NCBI GenBank assembly: GCA_022340185.1
Contig: JAJDOK010000085.1
Location: forward strand, 1-40,694
DNA length: 40,694 nt
Source of the DNA: Salaquimonas sp.
GTDB taxonomy: Bacteria; Pseudomonadota; Alphaproteobacteria; Rhizobiales; Rhizobiaceae
Direction: 5' to 3'
Shown here: positions 9,557 to 17,924 of the stretch, in pieces
How the letters are laid out: each line of letters starts with the position of its first letter
Position numbering within the stretch: the first letter of the stretch is position 1
Position numbers and translations under genes: made by a program
Notes under the pieces: generated by a model
What the model saw: only the letters and a program-made list of their open reading frames with translations
The model's database searches: none
What the model was told of the DNA's origin: nothing

Positions 9557-10480
9557 TTACATGAAGTCCTTCAGGTTTTCTTTTGTAACCAGTGCAGCGC
9601 CCGAGTCGATCAGCGATTCGACTTGCTCGCCGTTCAGCGCCTTGACCAGGGCATCAACACCGAGCTCCGACATTTTCGCCGGGAACTGGGCCACGGTCGC
9701 ATCTTCCTCGCCCGTTGCAATCGTGCCATCGGGTCCGTCTTCACCACAGCAGAAGTCGAAACCCACCACGATGATATGGTGGTCGAGATTGGCGTTCTTG
9801 ATCGCCTGGGCCGCGCCGACGGCAGGTGCACCACAGGCCGAATAGAACGCCTTGACGTCCGGATTTGCGGTCAGGATGTCCTGCGCGAGGTTGAGGCCCT
9901 TTTCCTGATCGCAGCTCGTGGCGCCTTTGCCGACGATATCGACACTGACGCCCTTCAGGCCTTCCATCATGCCGTTCACGCGGTCATCAAGGGCAGGAAC
10001 ACCCGGGACGGCCTCGAGAATGCCGACCTTGTCGCCGTCCTTGAGCTTTGATTTCAAAAAAGCTCCCGCAAGTTTGCCAGCCGCAAAGTTGTCGGTGGTC
10101 GCCAACGCGGTCTGGTTCTTCCAGTCGGGGATGGAATTGTCCATCAGGACAACTTTCACGCCGCCTGCCACCACCTTGTCCAGCGTTGTCGACACGCTCG
10201 GATCGACCGGGGTGATGGCGATACCCTGCACGCCTTGGGCGACCATCTTCTCGATGAGCGCAATCTGGCCTTCGATGTCGGTCGCCGAGGTGCCCTGGCC
10301 GTAGACGATTTCCACATTGGGATGATCCTTGGCCCAGGCCTTGGCCGCGTCTTCCATCGTCTGGAAATACGGTGCCGGGAACTTGGTGATGTACCCGATC
10401 TTGATCTTGTCCGCTGCCAGAGCGGGTCCGCCCATTGCGAATGCGAACGCGAGGCTCGCTAGTGTGAGTTTCAATTTCAT
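9557..10480 (-). CDS. Periplasmic sugar/polyol-binding protein, CUT2 ABC transporter
   Basis: A 307-residue periplasmic binding protein of the ribose/xylose type (Peripla_BP_4). A Sec signal peptide MKLKLTLASLAFAFAMGGPALA precedes mature ADKIKIGYITKF. Family segments include IALIEKMVAQGVQGIAITPVD and DVKAFYSACGAPAVGAAQAI. An ATG two codons upstream (10486) is possible, but GGGAGG lies 7 nt before 10480. It follows the ATPase gene by about 75 nt and precedes the dehydrogenases. Expression is probably higher than its neighbours because of the hairpin just after its stop. The ligand is likely a polyol or sugar acid, judged only by the neighbouring enzymes. Confidence 0.94.
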   Translation of the reverse strand: MKLKLTLASLAFAFAMGGPALAADKIKIGYITKFPAPYFQTMEDAAKAWAKDHPNVEIVYGQGTSATDIEGQIALIEKMVAQGVQGIAITPVDPSVSTTLDKVVAGGVKVVLMDNSIPDWKNQTALATTDNFAAGKLAGAFLKSKLKDGDKVGILEAVPGVPALDDRVNGMMEGLKGVSVDIVGKGATSCDQEKGLNLAQDILTANPDVKAFYSACGAPAVGAAQAIKNANLDHHIIVVGFDFCCGEDGPDGTIATGEEDATVAQFPAKMSELGVDALVKALNGEQVESLIDSGAALVTKENLKDFM

Positions 10481-10555
10481 TGCCATTCCTCCCTTTTTTA
10501 ACCGGCCGTATCGAGCCGATTCTCTTCATCGCCGCTCGGCGAGCGACGAAACTCG

Positions 10556-11320
10556 TCAGGCCTCCGCGCCGACAATCATGGAGACGAGCTCCTGTCGGTT
10601 CGAACGGTCAGGTTTCAGTTCGCCCACCTTGCGCCCCTGACGCAGAACGACGGCGCGGTCGGCCAGTTCGACAACATGTTCCATGTTGTGGGTGATCAGG
10701 ATCACCGCATTGCCCTCGGCGCGCAGCTGCTTGATGAGGTCGAGGACCTTGTGCGATTCCCGCAGGCCAAGCGCGGCCGTCGGCTCGTCCAGCATCACCA
10801 GCTTGCGGGTGAAGACGGTGGCCCGCGCCACAGCGATCGCCTGGCGCTGACCACCCGACATCAGCGCGACCGGGGCATCGAATTTCGGCAGCCTGACCTT
10901 GAGCCGATCGATCACGTCGGCCGCCTCCTGGTCCATGGCGCGGCTGTTCATGAATCTCAGACCCCTCGGCAGCCATTGCGGAAAGGAGATCTCGCGGCCG
11001 CAATAGAAGTTCTGCGCCGGCGTCAGATTGTCGAACAGGGCGAGGTCCTGATAGACGGTTTCGATACCTGCATTGCGCGCGGCGGCCGGCGAATGCAGTG
11101 CTGCAGCTTCGCCGTCGAGCAGGATTTCGCCGGCATCCAGGGCGTGGACGCCGGCGATGCACTTGACCAGCGTCGACTTGCCGGCGCCATTGTCGCCCAG
11201 CAGGGCCAGCACCTCGCCGCGCCTGGCATCGAAACTGACGTCCTTCAGCGCGTGGACGGCGCCAAACCGCTTCTCGGCGTTGCGCACGGACAGAACGGGG
11301 GCGGCGACCGGAGCGTTCAT
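10556..11320 (-). CDS. CUT2 sugar ABC transporter ATP-binding protein
   Basis: A 254-residue single-domain ATPase that powers sugar import at the inner membrane. Walker A is GDNGAGKST, the Q-loop VYQDLALFDNL, the signature LMSGGQRQAIAVARA and Walker B LVMLDEPTAALG. Many CUT2 systems use a double-domain ATPase of about 500 residues; this is the short single-domain form. Its start overlaps the permease stop by 4 nt (ATGA), so the two are translationally coupled. Confidence 0.95.
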   Translation of the reverse strand: MNAPVAAPVLSVRNAEKRFGAVHALKDVSFDARRGEVLALLGDNGAGKSTLVKCIAGVHALDAGEILLDGEAAALHSPAAARNAGIETVYQDLALFDNLTPAQNFYCGREISFPQWLPRGLRFMNSRAMDQEAADVIDRLKVRLPKFDAPVALMSGGQRQAIAVARATVFTRKLVMLDEPTAALGLRESHKVLDLIKQLRAEGNAVILITHNMEHVVELADRAVVLRQGRKVGELKPDRSNRQELVSMIVGAEA

Positions 11321-12432
11321 TGCGTCCTCGCCGCCTGGATGGTCCGCACCCGCGCCTCAAGCCAGTTGCGCAACACGTCGGCTTCGACCGCGAGCACGAT
11401 GACGAGGCCGATGGCGATCATCTGGAAGAAGACGTCGACATTGAGCAGGTTGAGCGCGTTGCGGATGACGCCGATCATCACGGCACCGACCAGGGCGTGA
11501 CCGACATGGCCGCGCCCACCGAGGAAGCTCGCCCCGCCGATGATGACAGCCGCGATCGTGTCGAGTTCGAGCAGATTGCCGTACAGCGGAGAACTGGCGG
11601 CGGTGCGCCCGGCCAGCACGATCGCCCCGATGCCGACGCAGAACCCGGAGATCATGTAGGTCGACAGCAGCACCCATTTGACCGGGATGCCCATTTCGAC
11701 GGCGGCTTCCGGGTGGCCGCCGACCGCGTATGTCCAGCGCCCCCAGACCATGTATTTGGCCATGACCAGCACACCGGCGGCGACCAGAACCACCACGAAA
11801 AAGGAATTGGGAATCCCGAAGGTCGTGGCGCTGCCGATGGTGACGATGGCGTCCGGCATGCCGCGCATCGTGGTATGGCCCGGAGAGATTTCGAGTGCCA
11901 GGCCGCGGCAGATGGAAAGCGTGGCGAGCGTGATGATGAAAGGGTGAGGCAGCCGCCCGAAGACGTAGACCGCGCCGTTGACCGCGCCGACCAAAGTACC
12001 GGTGAGCAGCATCGCGAGCATGACCAGCGGTGCGGAATCGACCACACGGAACAAAAGGCCGCCGACGACGGTCGCCAGGGCCAGATTGGAACCGACTGAA
12101 AGGTCGATGCCTCGCGTCAGGATGACGAGATGCTGGCCGAGCGCCACGATGGCGATGACGGCAGTCTGGGCCAGAATGTTGCCGATGTTGATCGGTGTCA
12201 GGAAATACGGGGTGAGCAGGCTGATGATGGCCACCAGCACGACAAGGACAAGCAATGGTCCGAAATTGAGAAGCCTGAGCCCCCACGAGACCAATGACAA
12301 TCCATGCGATGCGTGACCACGTGGGTTGTCGTCCTGCTGCAGATCCGATTGCGGCGAGGGGGATTGCGAACGTGCCCCCGCGGCCAGCGCGGCCGAGCTA
12401 CGCCTGCCCTTGTGTCGCGTATCGTTCGCCAC
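11317..12432 (-). CDS. CUT2 sugar ABC transporter permease
   Basis: A 371-residue inner-membrane permease of the RbsC/AraH type with about eight to ten hydrophobic helices after an unusually long, polar, Ser/Gln/Arg-rich N-terminus of about 50 residues. Family hallmarks include LVILTRGIDLSVGSNLALATV, RGLALEISPG and GGASFLGGRGHVGHALVGA. The start is GTG at 12432, directly preceded by GGAGG. It is first in the operon. The divergent GntR regulator starts 103 bp away, so the promoter and operator must lie in 12433-12535. The polar N-terminus could instead mean a downstream start, but the ribosome binding site favours GTG. Confidence 0.93.
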   Translation of the reverse strand: MANDTRHKGRRSSAALAAGARSQSPSPQSDLQQDDNPRGHASHGLSLVSWGLRLLNFGPLLVLVVLVAIISLLTPYFLTPINIGNILAQTAVIAIVALGQHLVILTRGIDLSVGSNLALATVVGGLLFRVVDSAPLVMLAMLLTGTLVGAVNGAVYVFGRLPHPFIITLATLSICRGLALEISPGHTTMRGMPDAIVTIGSATTFGIPNSFFVVVLVAAGVLVMAKYMVWGRWTYAVGGHPEAAVEMGIPVKWVLLSTYMISGFCVGIGAIVLAGRTAASSPLYGNLLELDTIAAVIIGGASFLGGRGHVGHALVGAVMIGVIRNALNLLNVDVFFQMIAIGLVIVLAVEADVLRNWLEARVRTIQAARTQ

Positions 12433-12535
12433 GGTCCTCCACCTTCGGCAAATTGTATCTTATAGAAAAAAGACAAGCTGGTGACTTGGGTCAAGCTGTT
12501 TTTTATGGAATAAAAATCAAAACGGGTGAGACATC
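12433..12535. promoter_or_regulatory. Divergent promoter region of polyol operon and GntR regulator
   Basis: An AT-rich 103-bp gap between divergent genes. CAAGCTG occurs as a direct repeat at 12474-12480 and 12492-12498, 18 nt apart. The two copies are flanked by A-run and T-run blocks (AGAAAAAAGA and GTTTTTTAT) that form an imperfect inverted repeat centred near 12486. This is the most likely operator for the adjacent GntR protein. Promoter hexamers could not be assigned with confidence. Confidence 0.45.
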
Positions 12536-13447
12536 ATGAAAACCGACACGGTATTCAAACGCGCTTTCAACGATGCGCTTGACCTGATCGCGGAATGGCC
12601 GGTGGGAGAGACTCTGCCTTCCGAAAACGCCCTTGCGACCCAGTTGCGAGTGAGCCGGACGACCGTGCGCAAGGTGATGGCAGAACTGTCGGCGCGCTCG
12701 GTGATCGGCGGCGGCGGACGCCAACGTATCGTCAGTCCGGCCTATACGAAGACGGACCGTTTTCCCGAAGTCGAGACGGTGGCGATGTCGGATCAGGTCG
12801 AGAAGCGGTTCATGGAATGGATGCTCCGCGACAATGCCAGGCCCGGTACGGCGATCAACGAACTGGAACTGGCGCGGCGTTTCGGCGTGGCGACCACCAG
12901 CATCCGTGAATTTCTAAACCGGTTCCAGCGTTTCGGCCTGATCGAGAGGCGGCCGGCCGGCGGCTGGGTGTTGGCCGGCTTCACGACCGGTTTCGCGCTT
13001 GAACTGTTCGAAATCAGGGAGATGTTCGAACTGCGCTCCGCCAGGGATTTCGTGGCCCTGCCCGCCCATTCGCTGTTATGGCGCAAGCTGGAGGCGCTGC
13101 GAGAAGACCACATAACGCTACTGCGCGAGATCGACAGCCGTTTCCACGATTTCTCCGACCTCGACAGCCGGTTCCACCGCCTGGTGAATTCCGCTTCGCC
13201 GAACCGGTTTATTGACAGTTTCTACGACGTCATTACCATGATCTTCCACTACCACTATCAGTGGAACAAGCACGATGAACGCCAGCGCAATGAAGTCGCC
13301 ATCCGCGAGCACCTGACCTTCATCGATGCGTTGATCTCCAGAGACATGGAGGCTGTCGAGGCTGCCTGCTGGGGGCATCTCGCCTCGGCAAAGGAAACCC
13401 TTTTGCGGGCGACTAGCGAGCAGGGAATGTTCGCCGAGGCGAAATAA
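12536..13447 (+). CDS. GntR-family regulator with two winged-helix domains and FCD domain
   Basis: A 303-residue transcriptional regulator. Residues about 5-68 form one GntR winged helix (GETLPSENALATQLRVSRTT, then VRKVMAELSAR). Residues about 95-150 form a second one (INELELARRFGVATTSIREF, then LNRFQRFGLIERRPAGGWVL). The rest is an alpha-helical FCD-type ligand domain with probable metal ligands (DLDSRFHRL, REHLTFIDALISRDMEAVEA). Standard FadR-type GntR proteins have one HTH and about 230-250 residues, so this is a tandem-HTH variant. Its divergent position marks it as the local regulator, with the ligand presumably the imported polyol or sugar acid. Confidence 0.92.
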   Translation: MKTDTVFKRAFNDALDLIAEWPVGETLPSENALATQLRVSRTTVRKVMAELSARSVIGGGGRQRIVSPAYTKTDRFPEVETVAMSDQVEKRFMEWMLRDNARPGTAINELELARRFGVATTSIREFLNRFQRFGLIERRPAGGWVLAGFTTGFALELFEIREMFELRSARDFVALPAHSLLWRKLEALREDHITLLREIDSRFHDFSDLDSRFHRLVNSASPNRFIDSFYDVITMIFHYHYQWNKHDERQRNEVAIREHLTFIDALISRDMEAVEAACWGHLASAKETLLRATSEQGMFAEAK

Positions 13448-13842
13448 CCCGACGGGAAGGAGCGACAGGAAAAGACTTCTGGCGTCAACGCCCAGGCCAT
13501 ACTATCCGGTTGCGCGTCACGCCGACCTGTCGGGAAACGAATTCGTTGTCGCCGAGGCCGAGACGCTCCGACATGGAATTCTCGCCGGAGGCGGTGACAG
13601 TACGTTGGGTCTCCAGGGAGGACATGGCGAAGGACGCGATGGAACCGGTTTCGATGGATGTGCTCGGCATAGCCCACTTCCCGGTAGCTTTCGTTGAGCC
13701 GGGAATCCAACGGTCAGATTGAAGATTTGTCCGCTTCTGGCCTTCGCTGCCATGCGCCCCGTATCGCATTCAGACTAAGAAAATGTGGTGTGCTGCAGTC
13801 GCTGCTGATCCAGTGCGCCAGTGTCGGCGCGTTGACGATTTC
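13448..13842. other. 395-bp stretch without a recognised gene
   Basis: Between the convergent GntR and AraC genes. A minus-strand frame (13485-13769, 94 residues; core SIASFAMSSLETQRTVTASG) has fairly protein-like composition but no family or convincing ribosome binding site. Shorter frames exist on the plus strand. It may be a decayed gene or plain intergenic DNA. I see no strong hairpin or repeat. Confidence 0.4.
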
Positions 13843-14769
13843 TCACGGCCAGTCGGCAAAGGAAGGTGGTGAGAATTCGCCGCTTTGTGCCGCACTGCCC
13901 AGCATCTTCCTGAACCGGCCCGGCGCCAGCCCTGTCATCCGCTTGTGGAAGTGGGAGAAATGTGCCGGGTCGCGAAAGCCGAGCGCGTGGCTGAGCTGCT
14001 CGATCGACAGCGTCGAACGCTCCAGCGCCATTGCCGCCTCGCGCGCCAGCCTTTCTGCGACCAGCGCCTTGGGTGGGCGCCCCAGTTCGCGCGTACACAT
14101 GGCGTGCAGCCGGTCGGGCGTGATGCCGAGCGCCTGCGCATAGCGCGCCACCGGCCAGTGATCGCGGAAATGGCCCTCGACGAGCTGGCGAAAGCGCTGC
14201 AGGAAATGCGCGTCCTCGCCACGTCCCGCGCCGGCGGTTTCCTCCAGGCCGCTGATCCGCATCATCTGGACCAGGATGATGCGCAAATGCGCGACGACGG
14301 CCATGGTCGAACCGGGCTGTGTTCGGCCAGTTTCCTCGATGACCGCTTCCAGGCTTGTCCGGATACGTTCATGAGCCGGCTTTCTTTCGCTGAGCGTCAG
14401 GCCCATGTCGCTGTCGGCCATGAACATCAGTGTCGCCGATTCGGCAAAATCACCGACCGCGCGCACCAGGGTATCGTCGGCGATCTCCGCGACATGGCCC
14501 GTCGAGCCGGCCTCGATAATTAGCCGGCAATGTTTGGGTTTCGCCAGCCATGCTAGTCCCGGGGCGATCACCATGCGCTCGACTGGATCTGCGGCACCCG
14601 TTCCGGCAGCTTCCTTCCATTCCAGGCGGCCTTCGCCATCGCCAAGCTGTACCAGCACGCGGGTCGAGCCGCTCTCTCGCCGCGCCAGGGCGATCGTGCG
14701 TGTATGCAGGCTGCTTTCGATGCGCTGCACCAGCATCGGCAGCCGTGCAGGGCGGGCCAATGGATTCAT
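13843..14769 (-). CDS. AraC-family transcriptional regulator
   Basis: A 308-residue regulator with a C-terminal AraC/XylS double HTH (about residues 205-290). Visible parts are VARYAQALGITPDRLHAMCT, then LSIEQLSHALGFRDPAHFSH with FHKRMTGLAPGRFRK. The N-terminal 190 residues form a cupin-like or other sensor domain that I cannot classify. Two ATGs are adjacent (14772 and 14769), and AAGGA spacing favours 14769. It is divergent from the aldehyde dehydrogenase and Liv-type operon, so it probably activates that operon in response to its substrate. AraC proteins of this build often sense aromatic acids, which would suit the neighbouring aldehyde dehydrogenases, but that is inference. Confidence 0.9.
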   Translation of the reverse strand: MNPLARPARLPMLVQRIESSLHTRTIALARRESGSTRVLVQLGDGEGRLEWKEAAGTGAADPVERMVIAPGLAWLAKPKHCRLIIEAGSTGHVAEIADDTLVRAVGDFAESATLMFMADSDMGLTLSERKPAHERIRTSLEAVIEETGRTQPGSTMAVVAHLRIILVQMMRISGLEETAGAGRGEDAHFLQRFRQLVEGHFRDHWPVARYAQALGITPDRLHAMCTRELGRPPKALVAERLAREAAMALERSTLSIEQLSHALGFRDPAHFSHFHKRMTGLAPGRFRKMLGSAAQSGEFSPPSFADWP

Positions 14770-14903
14770 CATGATCCTTCACCAAAATGCGCAAATCTAG
14801 GCTCGGGACCAGTTTTTCGCAAGTATGCCCCGGTTTTGTGCATTTTATCTTGCCCGAAGCCAGTTTAGATAGAAGCTGTCGATCCATGCGCCCGACAGGG
14901 GAA

Positions 14904-14926
14904 CAGGCCTATGCATACATGGCCTG
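14904..14926. promoter_or_regulatory. Palindrome between AraC regulator and ALDH operon
   Basis: A perfect inverted repeat CAGGCC-N11-GGCCTG with an inner TATGCATA palindrome. It lies 94 nt before the aldehyde dehydrogenase start and 134 nt from the AraC start. Position and symmetry suit a regulator site or the 5'-leader hairpin of the operon. AraC proteins usually bind direct repeats, so the binding protein is uncertain. Confidence 0.45.
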
Positions 14927-15020
14927 AACCAGGTGAGGATTTCTGATAGCTCAACGGGATCGGCAACCGGCCGCAAGAGCCGGGCGACAAGCGCCCGAAA
15001 TGGCGGGCAAGGGAGGAAGA

Positions 15021-16472
15021 ATGCACAGCGCGGCGTTGCTGATCGACGGCGCATGGGCGCCGGCAAGCGGCGAGGCGACCTTCGACCGCATCGATCCCGT
15101 TTCGCGCCAGGTCGCGACGCGGGCGGCCGCGGCAAGCGTGGAGGATGCCGTTCACGCCGCCAATATCGCCGCGCGCACCTTTCCCGCCTGGTCGAACACG
15201 CCGCCGAGCGAGCGCCGTGCCTGTCTGAACGCCGCTGCCGACCGCCTGCTCGAGCGTATGGACGATTTCGCCGAAACCGTCATGGCGGAAACCGGCGGCA
15301 CGCGAAGCTGGTCGGACTACAATTGCCGGCTCGCCGCCTCGATCCTGCGCGAGGCAGCCTCCGCCACCACCCACATGAACGGCGAGGTCATTCCCGCCGA
15401 TCGGCCCGAGACCTTCGCCATGGGCTTGCGACAGCCCTGCGGTGTCGTCCTCGGCATCGCGCCCTGGAATGCGCCGGTCGTGCTGGCGACGCGTGCGCTC
15501 GCCGTGCCGCTCGCCTGCGGTAACACCGTGGTGCTGAAAGCCTCCGAACTGTGCCCTCGCACGCATGGCCTGCTGGGTGACGTACTCGCCGAAGCCGGCT
15601 TGCCGGCCGGAAGCGTCAACATCATCCACACCAATCAGGAACGCGCGCCCCAGATTGTCGAGGCGCTGATCGCCCATCCGGCGGTACGACGCATCAATTT
15701 CACCGGTTCGACAAGGGTTGGCCGCATTGTCGCAGAGACAGCCGCGCGCCATTTGAAGCGCTGCATTCTGGGTCTCTCCGGCAAGGCGCCGATGATCGTG
15801 CTGGATGACGCCGATATCGACGCCGCAATCGATGCGGCCGCCTTCGGCGCCTTCTTCCATCAGGGCCAGATCTGCATGTCGACGGAGCGTATCGTCATCT
15901 GCGATTCCATTGCCGACGAATTCGTCGACAGATTCGGCCACCGCGCGCAGTCGATGCGTGCCGGTGATCCGCGTGACACCAGTTGCGTTCTCGGAGCGAT
16001 GATCACAGAGCAGGCCGCCCAGCGCCTGAAAGGGCTGATCGACGACGCCGTGGTCAAGGGCGCGCAGCTCGTCACCGGCGGCCGCCAGGAAGGCGTCTTC
16101 GTCGATCCGACCGTACTCGACCGTGTCTCGCCCGATATGCGCGTCTACTATGAGGAATCCTTCGGACCGCTGGCCTCGATCATCCGCGTCGCCGATGTCG
16201 AGGAGGCGGTGTCGGTGGCCAACGATACCGAGTTCGGCCTGGCGGCCTCGATTTTCAGCCGTGATGTCGCGCGCGCGCTCGATCTTGCCAAACGGCTGGA
16301 GACCGGCGCCTGCCACATCAACGGCGCAACCATTTATGACGAACCGCAAATGCCCTTCGGCGGCGTCAAGGCTTCCGGTTACGGCCATTTCGGTGGCCGT
16401 GCGGGAATTGAGGAATTCACCGAATTGCGGTGGATCACGCTTCAGACCGGACGGGAAACCTATCCGATCTGA
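15021..16472 (+). CDS. Aldehyde dehydrogenase family protein lacking the general-base Glu
   Basis: A 483-residue NAD(P)-dependent aldehyde dehydrogenase-like protein of the vanillin/salicylaldehyde dehydrogenase branch. The fold motifs are present: GIAPWNAPV, NFTGSTRVGR, catalytic Cys285 in GQICMSTER, EESFGPLA and PFGGVKASGYG. The segment that should read LELGGK reads LGLSGK, so the general-base Glu is Gly251, exactly 34 residues before Cys285 as in the family. The paralog at 22537 keeps Glu251. GGGAGGAAGA immediately precedes the ATG at 15021. It opens the Liv-type transporter operon. It may be inactive, CoA-acylating, or use an alternative base. Confidence 0.92.
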   Translation: MHSAALLIDGAWAPASGEATFDRIDPVSRQVATRAAAASVEDAVHAANIAARTFPAWSNTPPSERRACLNAAADRLLERMDDFAETVMAETGGTRSWSDYNCRLAASILREAASATTHMNGEVIPADRPETFAMGLRQPCGVVLGIAPWNAPVVLATRALAVPLACGNTVVLKASELCPRTHGLLGDVLAEAGLPAGSVNIIHTNQERAPQIVEALIAHPAVRRINFTGSTRVGRIVAETAARHLKRCILGLSGKAPMIVLDDADIDAAIDAAAFGAFFHQGQICMSTERIVICDSIADEFVDRFGHRAQSMRAGDPRDTSCVLGAMITEQAAQRLKGLIDDAVVKGAQLVTGGRQEGVFVDPTVLDRVSPDMRVYYEESFGPLASIIRVADVEEAVSVANDTEFGLAASIFSRDVARALDLAKRLETGACHINGATIYDEPQMPFGGVKASGYGHFGGRAGIEEFTELRWITLQTGRETYPI

Positions 16473-16519
16473 TTGGAAATCGAACAAGTACAGGAATTGC
16501 AAGCAAGGGAGGAAACCCG

Positions 16520-17734
16520 ATGAAACGCAGAACCCTGTTGAAGACGGCAGCCGGAACGATGCTGGCGGCTGGGATGGCAACCGGCCTCATGGCCGGCAGC
16601 GCCTTTGCCCAGGACACGATCAAGATCGGCGCCAGCGCGCCCAAGACCGGTCCGCTCGCCGGCGGCGCCGCCGTCACCTACTGGCCGGCCGTGCAGCTCT
16701 GGGTACATGACGTCAACGAGCGTGGCGGCATCGATGTCGGCGGCAAGAAGATGAAGGTGGAACTTATCGAATATGATGACAAGACCTCGAACGAGGAGGC
16801 GATCAAGAACTATCAGCGCCTCGCCACCGTCGACAAGGTCGATTTCGTCATTCCGCCCTATGGCACCGGCATCAACCTTGCGGTTGCGCCGATCATCGCC
16901 AAGAACGGCTATCCGCATATCGCGGTGACTGCCGTCGCCGACGGTCTCGAAGAATTCGTCAAGCGCTGGCCGAACACCTTCTGGACGCTCGGCACCTCGC
17001 AGGGAATGGCACAGGGCATCGTCGACCTCCTCAAGAAGATGAAGGATGACGGCACCATCAACAACAAGCTGGCGCTCGTCTCCGTTGCCGACGCTTTCGG
17101 CATCGAGATGTCGAAGACGGCCAAGCCCGCCTTCGAGGCCGCAGGTTTCGACATCGTCTACGAGACCTCCTATCCGCTGACCCAGCAGGACTTCGCGCCG
17201 ATCATCTCGGCGGCCAAGAATGCCGGCCCGGATTCCTTCGTCGCCTTCTCCTATCCGCCTGACACCTTCGGTCTGACCCAGCAGGCGACCATCGCCGACT
17301 TGCCCATCAAGGCCTATTACACCGGCGTCGCCACCGCCTTCCCGGCCTTTGCCCAGGCCAATGGCGCTGCAGCCGAAGGCGTGCTCGGAATCGGCGGCGT
17401 CAATGCCGACGATCCGAAGATCCAGGATTTCATCAAGCGCCAGAAGGAAGTGACCGGCGTCGAGCCCGACTATTGGGCGAGCCCGGTCCAGTATGCCAGC
17501 CTCCAGGTTCTCGAACAGGCGATTACCGCTGCCGGTTCGCTCGACAAGCAGGCCGTAATCAAGGCAATCGGCGACAGCACCTTCGACACCATCATGGGTG
17601 AGTGGAAGTTCGAAAACAACATCATCACCAAGTTCTGGACCGCCGGTCAGTGGCAGGGCGGCCATTTCAAGGGTGTCGCGTCCACCGGCCTTCCGGGCGA
17701 AGTGCCGATTATCCTGAAGAAGGGCTGGAAGTAA
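16520..17734 (+). CDS. Branched-chain-type ABC transporter substrate-binding protein (LivK-like)
   Basis: A 404-residue periplasmic type-1 binding protein (Peripla_BP_6). The leader MKRRTLLKTAAGTMLAAGMA has a twin-arginine-like motif (RRTLLK) before the hydrophobic stretch and the AFA-QD cleavage site, so export may be by Tat or Sec. Mature landmarks are KIGASAPKTGPLAGG, EYDDKTSNEEAIKNYQRL and YASLQVLEQAI. GGGAGGAAA precedes the ATG. The gene starts 47 nt after ALDH and is followed by a 190-nt gap with a strong hairpin before the permease. Ligands of this class range from amino acids to aromatic acids and amides. Flanking aldehyde dehydrogenases argue for an aldehyde precursor. Confidence 0.95.
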   Translation: MKRRTLLKTAAGTMLAAGMATGLMAGSAFAQDTIKIGASAPKTGPLAGGAAVTYWPAVQLWVHDVNERGGIDVGGKKMKVELIEYDDKTSNEEAIKNYQRLATVDKVDFVIPPYGTGINLAVAPIIAKNGYPHIAVTAVADGLEEFVKRWPNTFWTLGTSQGMAQGIVDLLKKMKDDGTINNKLALVSVADAFGIEMSKTAKPAFEAAGFDIVYETSYPLTQQDFAPIISAAKNAGPDSFVAFSYPPDTFGLTQQATIADLPIKAYYTGVATAFPAFAQANGAAAEGVLGIGGVNADDPKIQDFIKRQKEVTGVEPDYWASPVQYASLQVLEQAITAAGSLDKQAVIKAIGDSTFDTIMGEWKFENNIITKFWTAGQWQGGHFKGVASTGLPGEVPIILKKGWK

Positions 17735-17783
17735 TCGCTAACCATGGCGGCTACCAAAGTCGAAACCTGAACATGCTAACCAC

Positions 17784-17811
17784 GCCTGTCGCGGAAAATT
17801 CCGCGGCAGGC
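17784..17811 (+). other. Strong hairpin between binding-protein and permease genes
   Basis: Arms GCCTGTCGCGGAA (17784-17796) and TTCCGCGGCAGGC (17799-17811) pair over 13 positions with one G-U wobble and only two bases between them. No T-run follows. In binding-protein operons such structures stop 3' exonucleases and keep binding-protein mRNA more abundant than permease mRNA. A second element of the same kind sits after the CUT2 binding protein in this window. Confidence 0.7.
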
Positions 17812-17924
17812 CCCTGCCGGATAAAGGCGGGCCATCGGGGCGGAACGCGGCGCCAACCCGTATTCGGCCCTGATAGAGTTTGCAGTGCGGGTCCGAGGAG
17901 ATCCGGGGAGTAAAAGTCCGCGTC

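Noticed and set aside
16460..17665. A 401-residue minus-strand frame
   Set aside because: It overlaps the LivK-like gene, which has a signal peptide, ribosome binding site and full family length.
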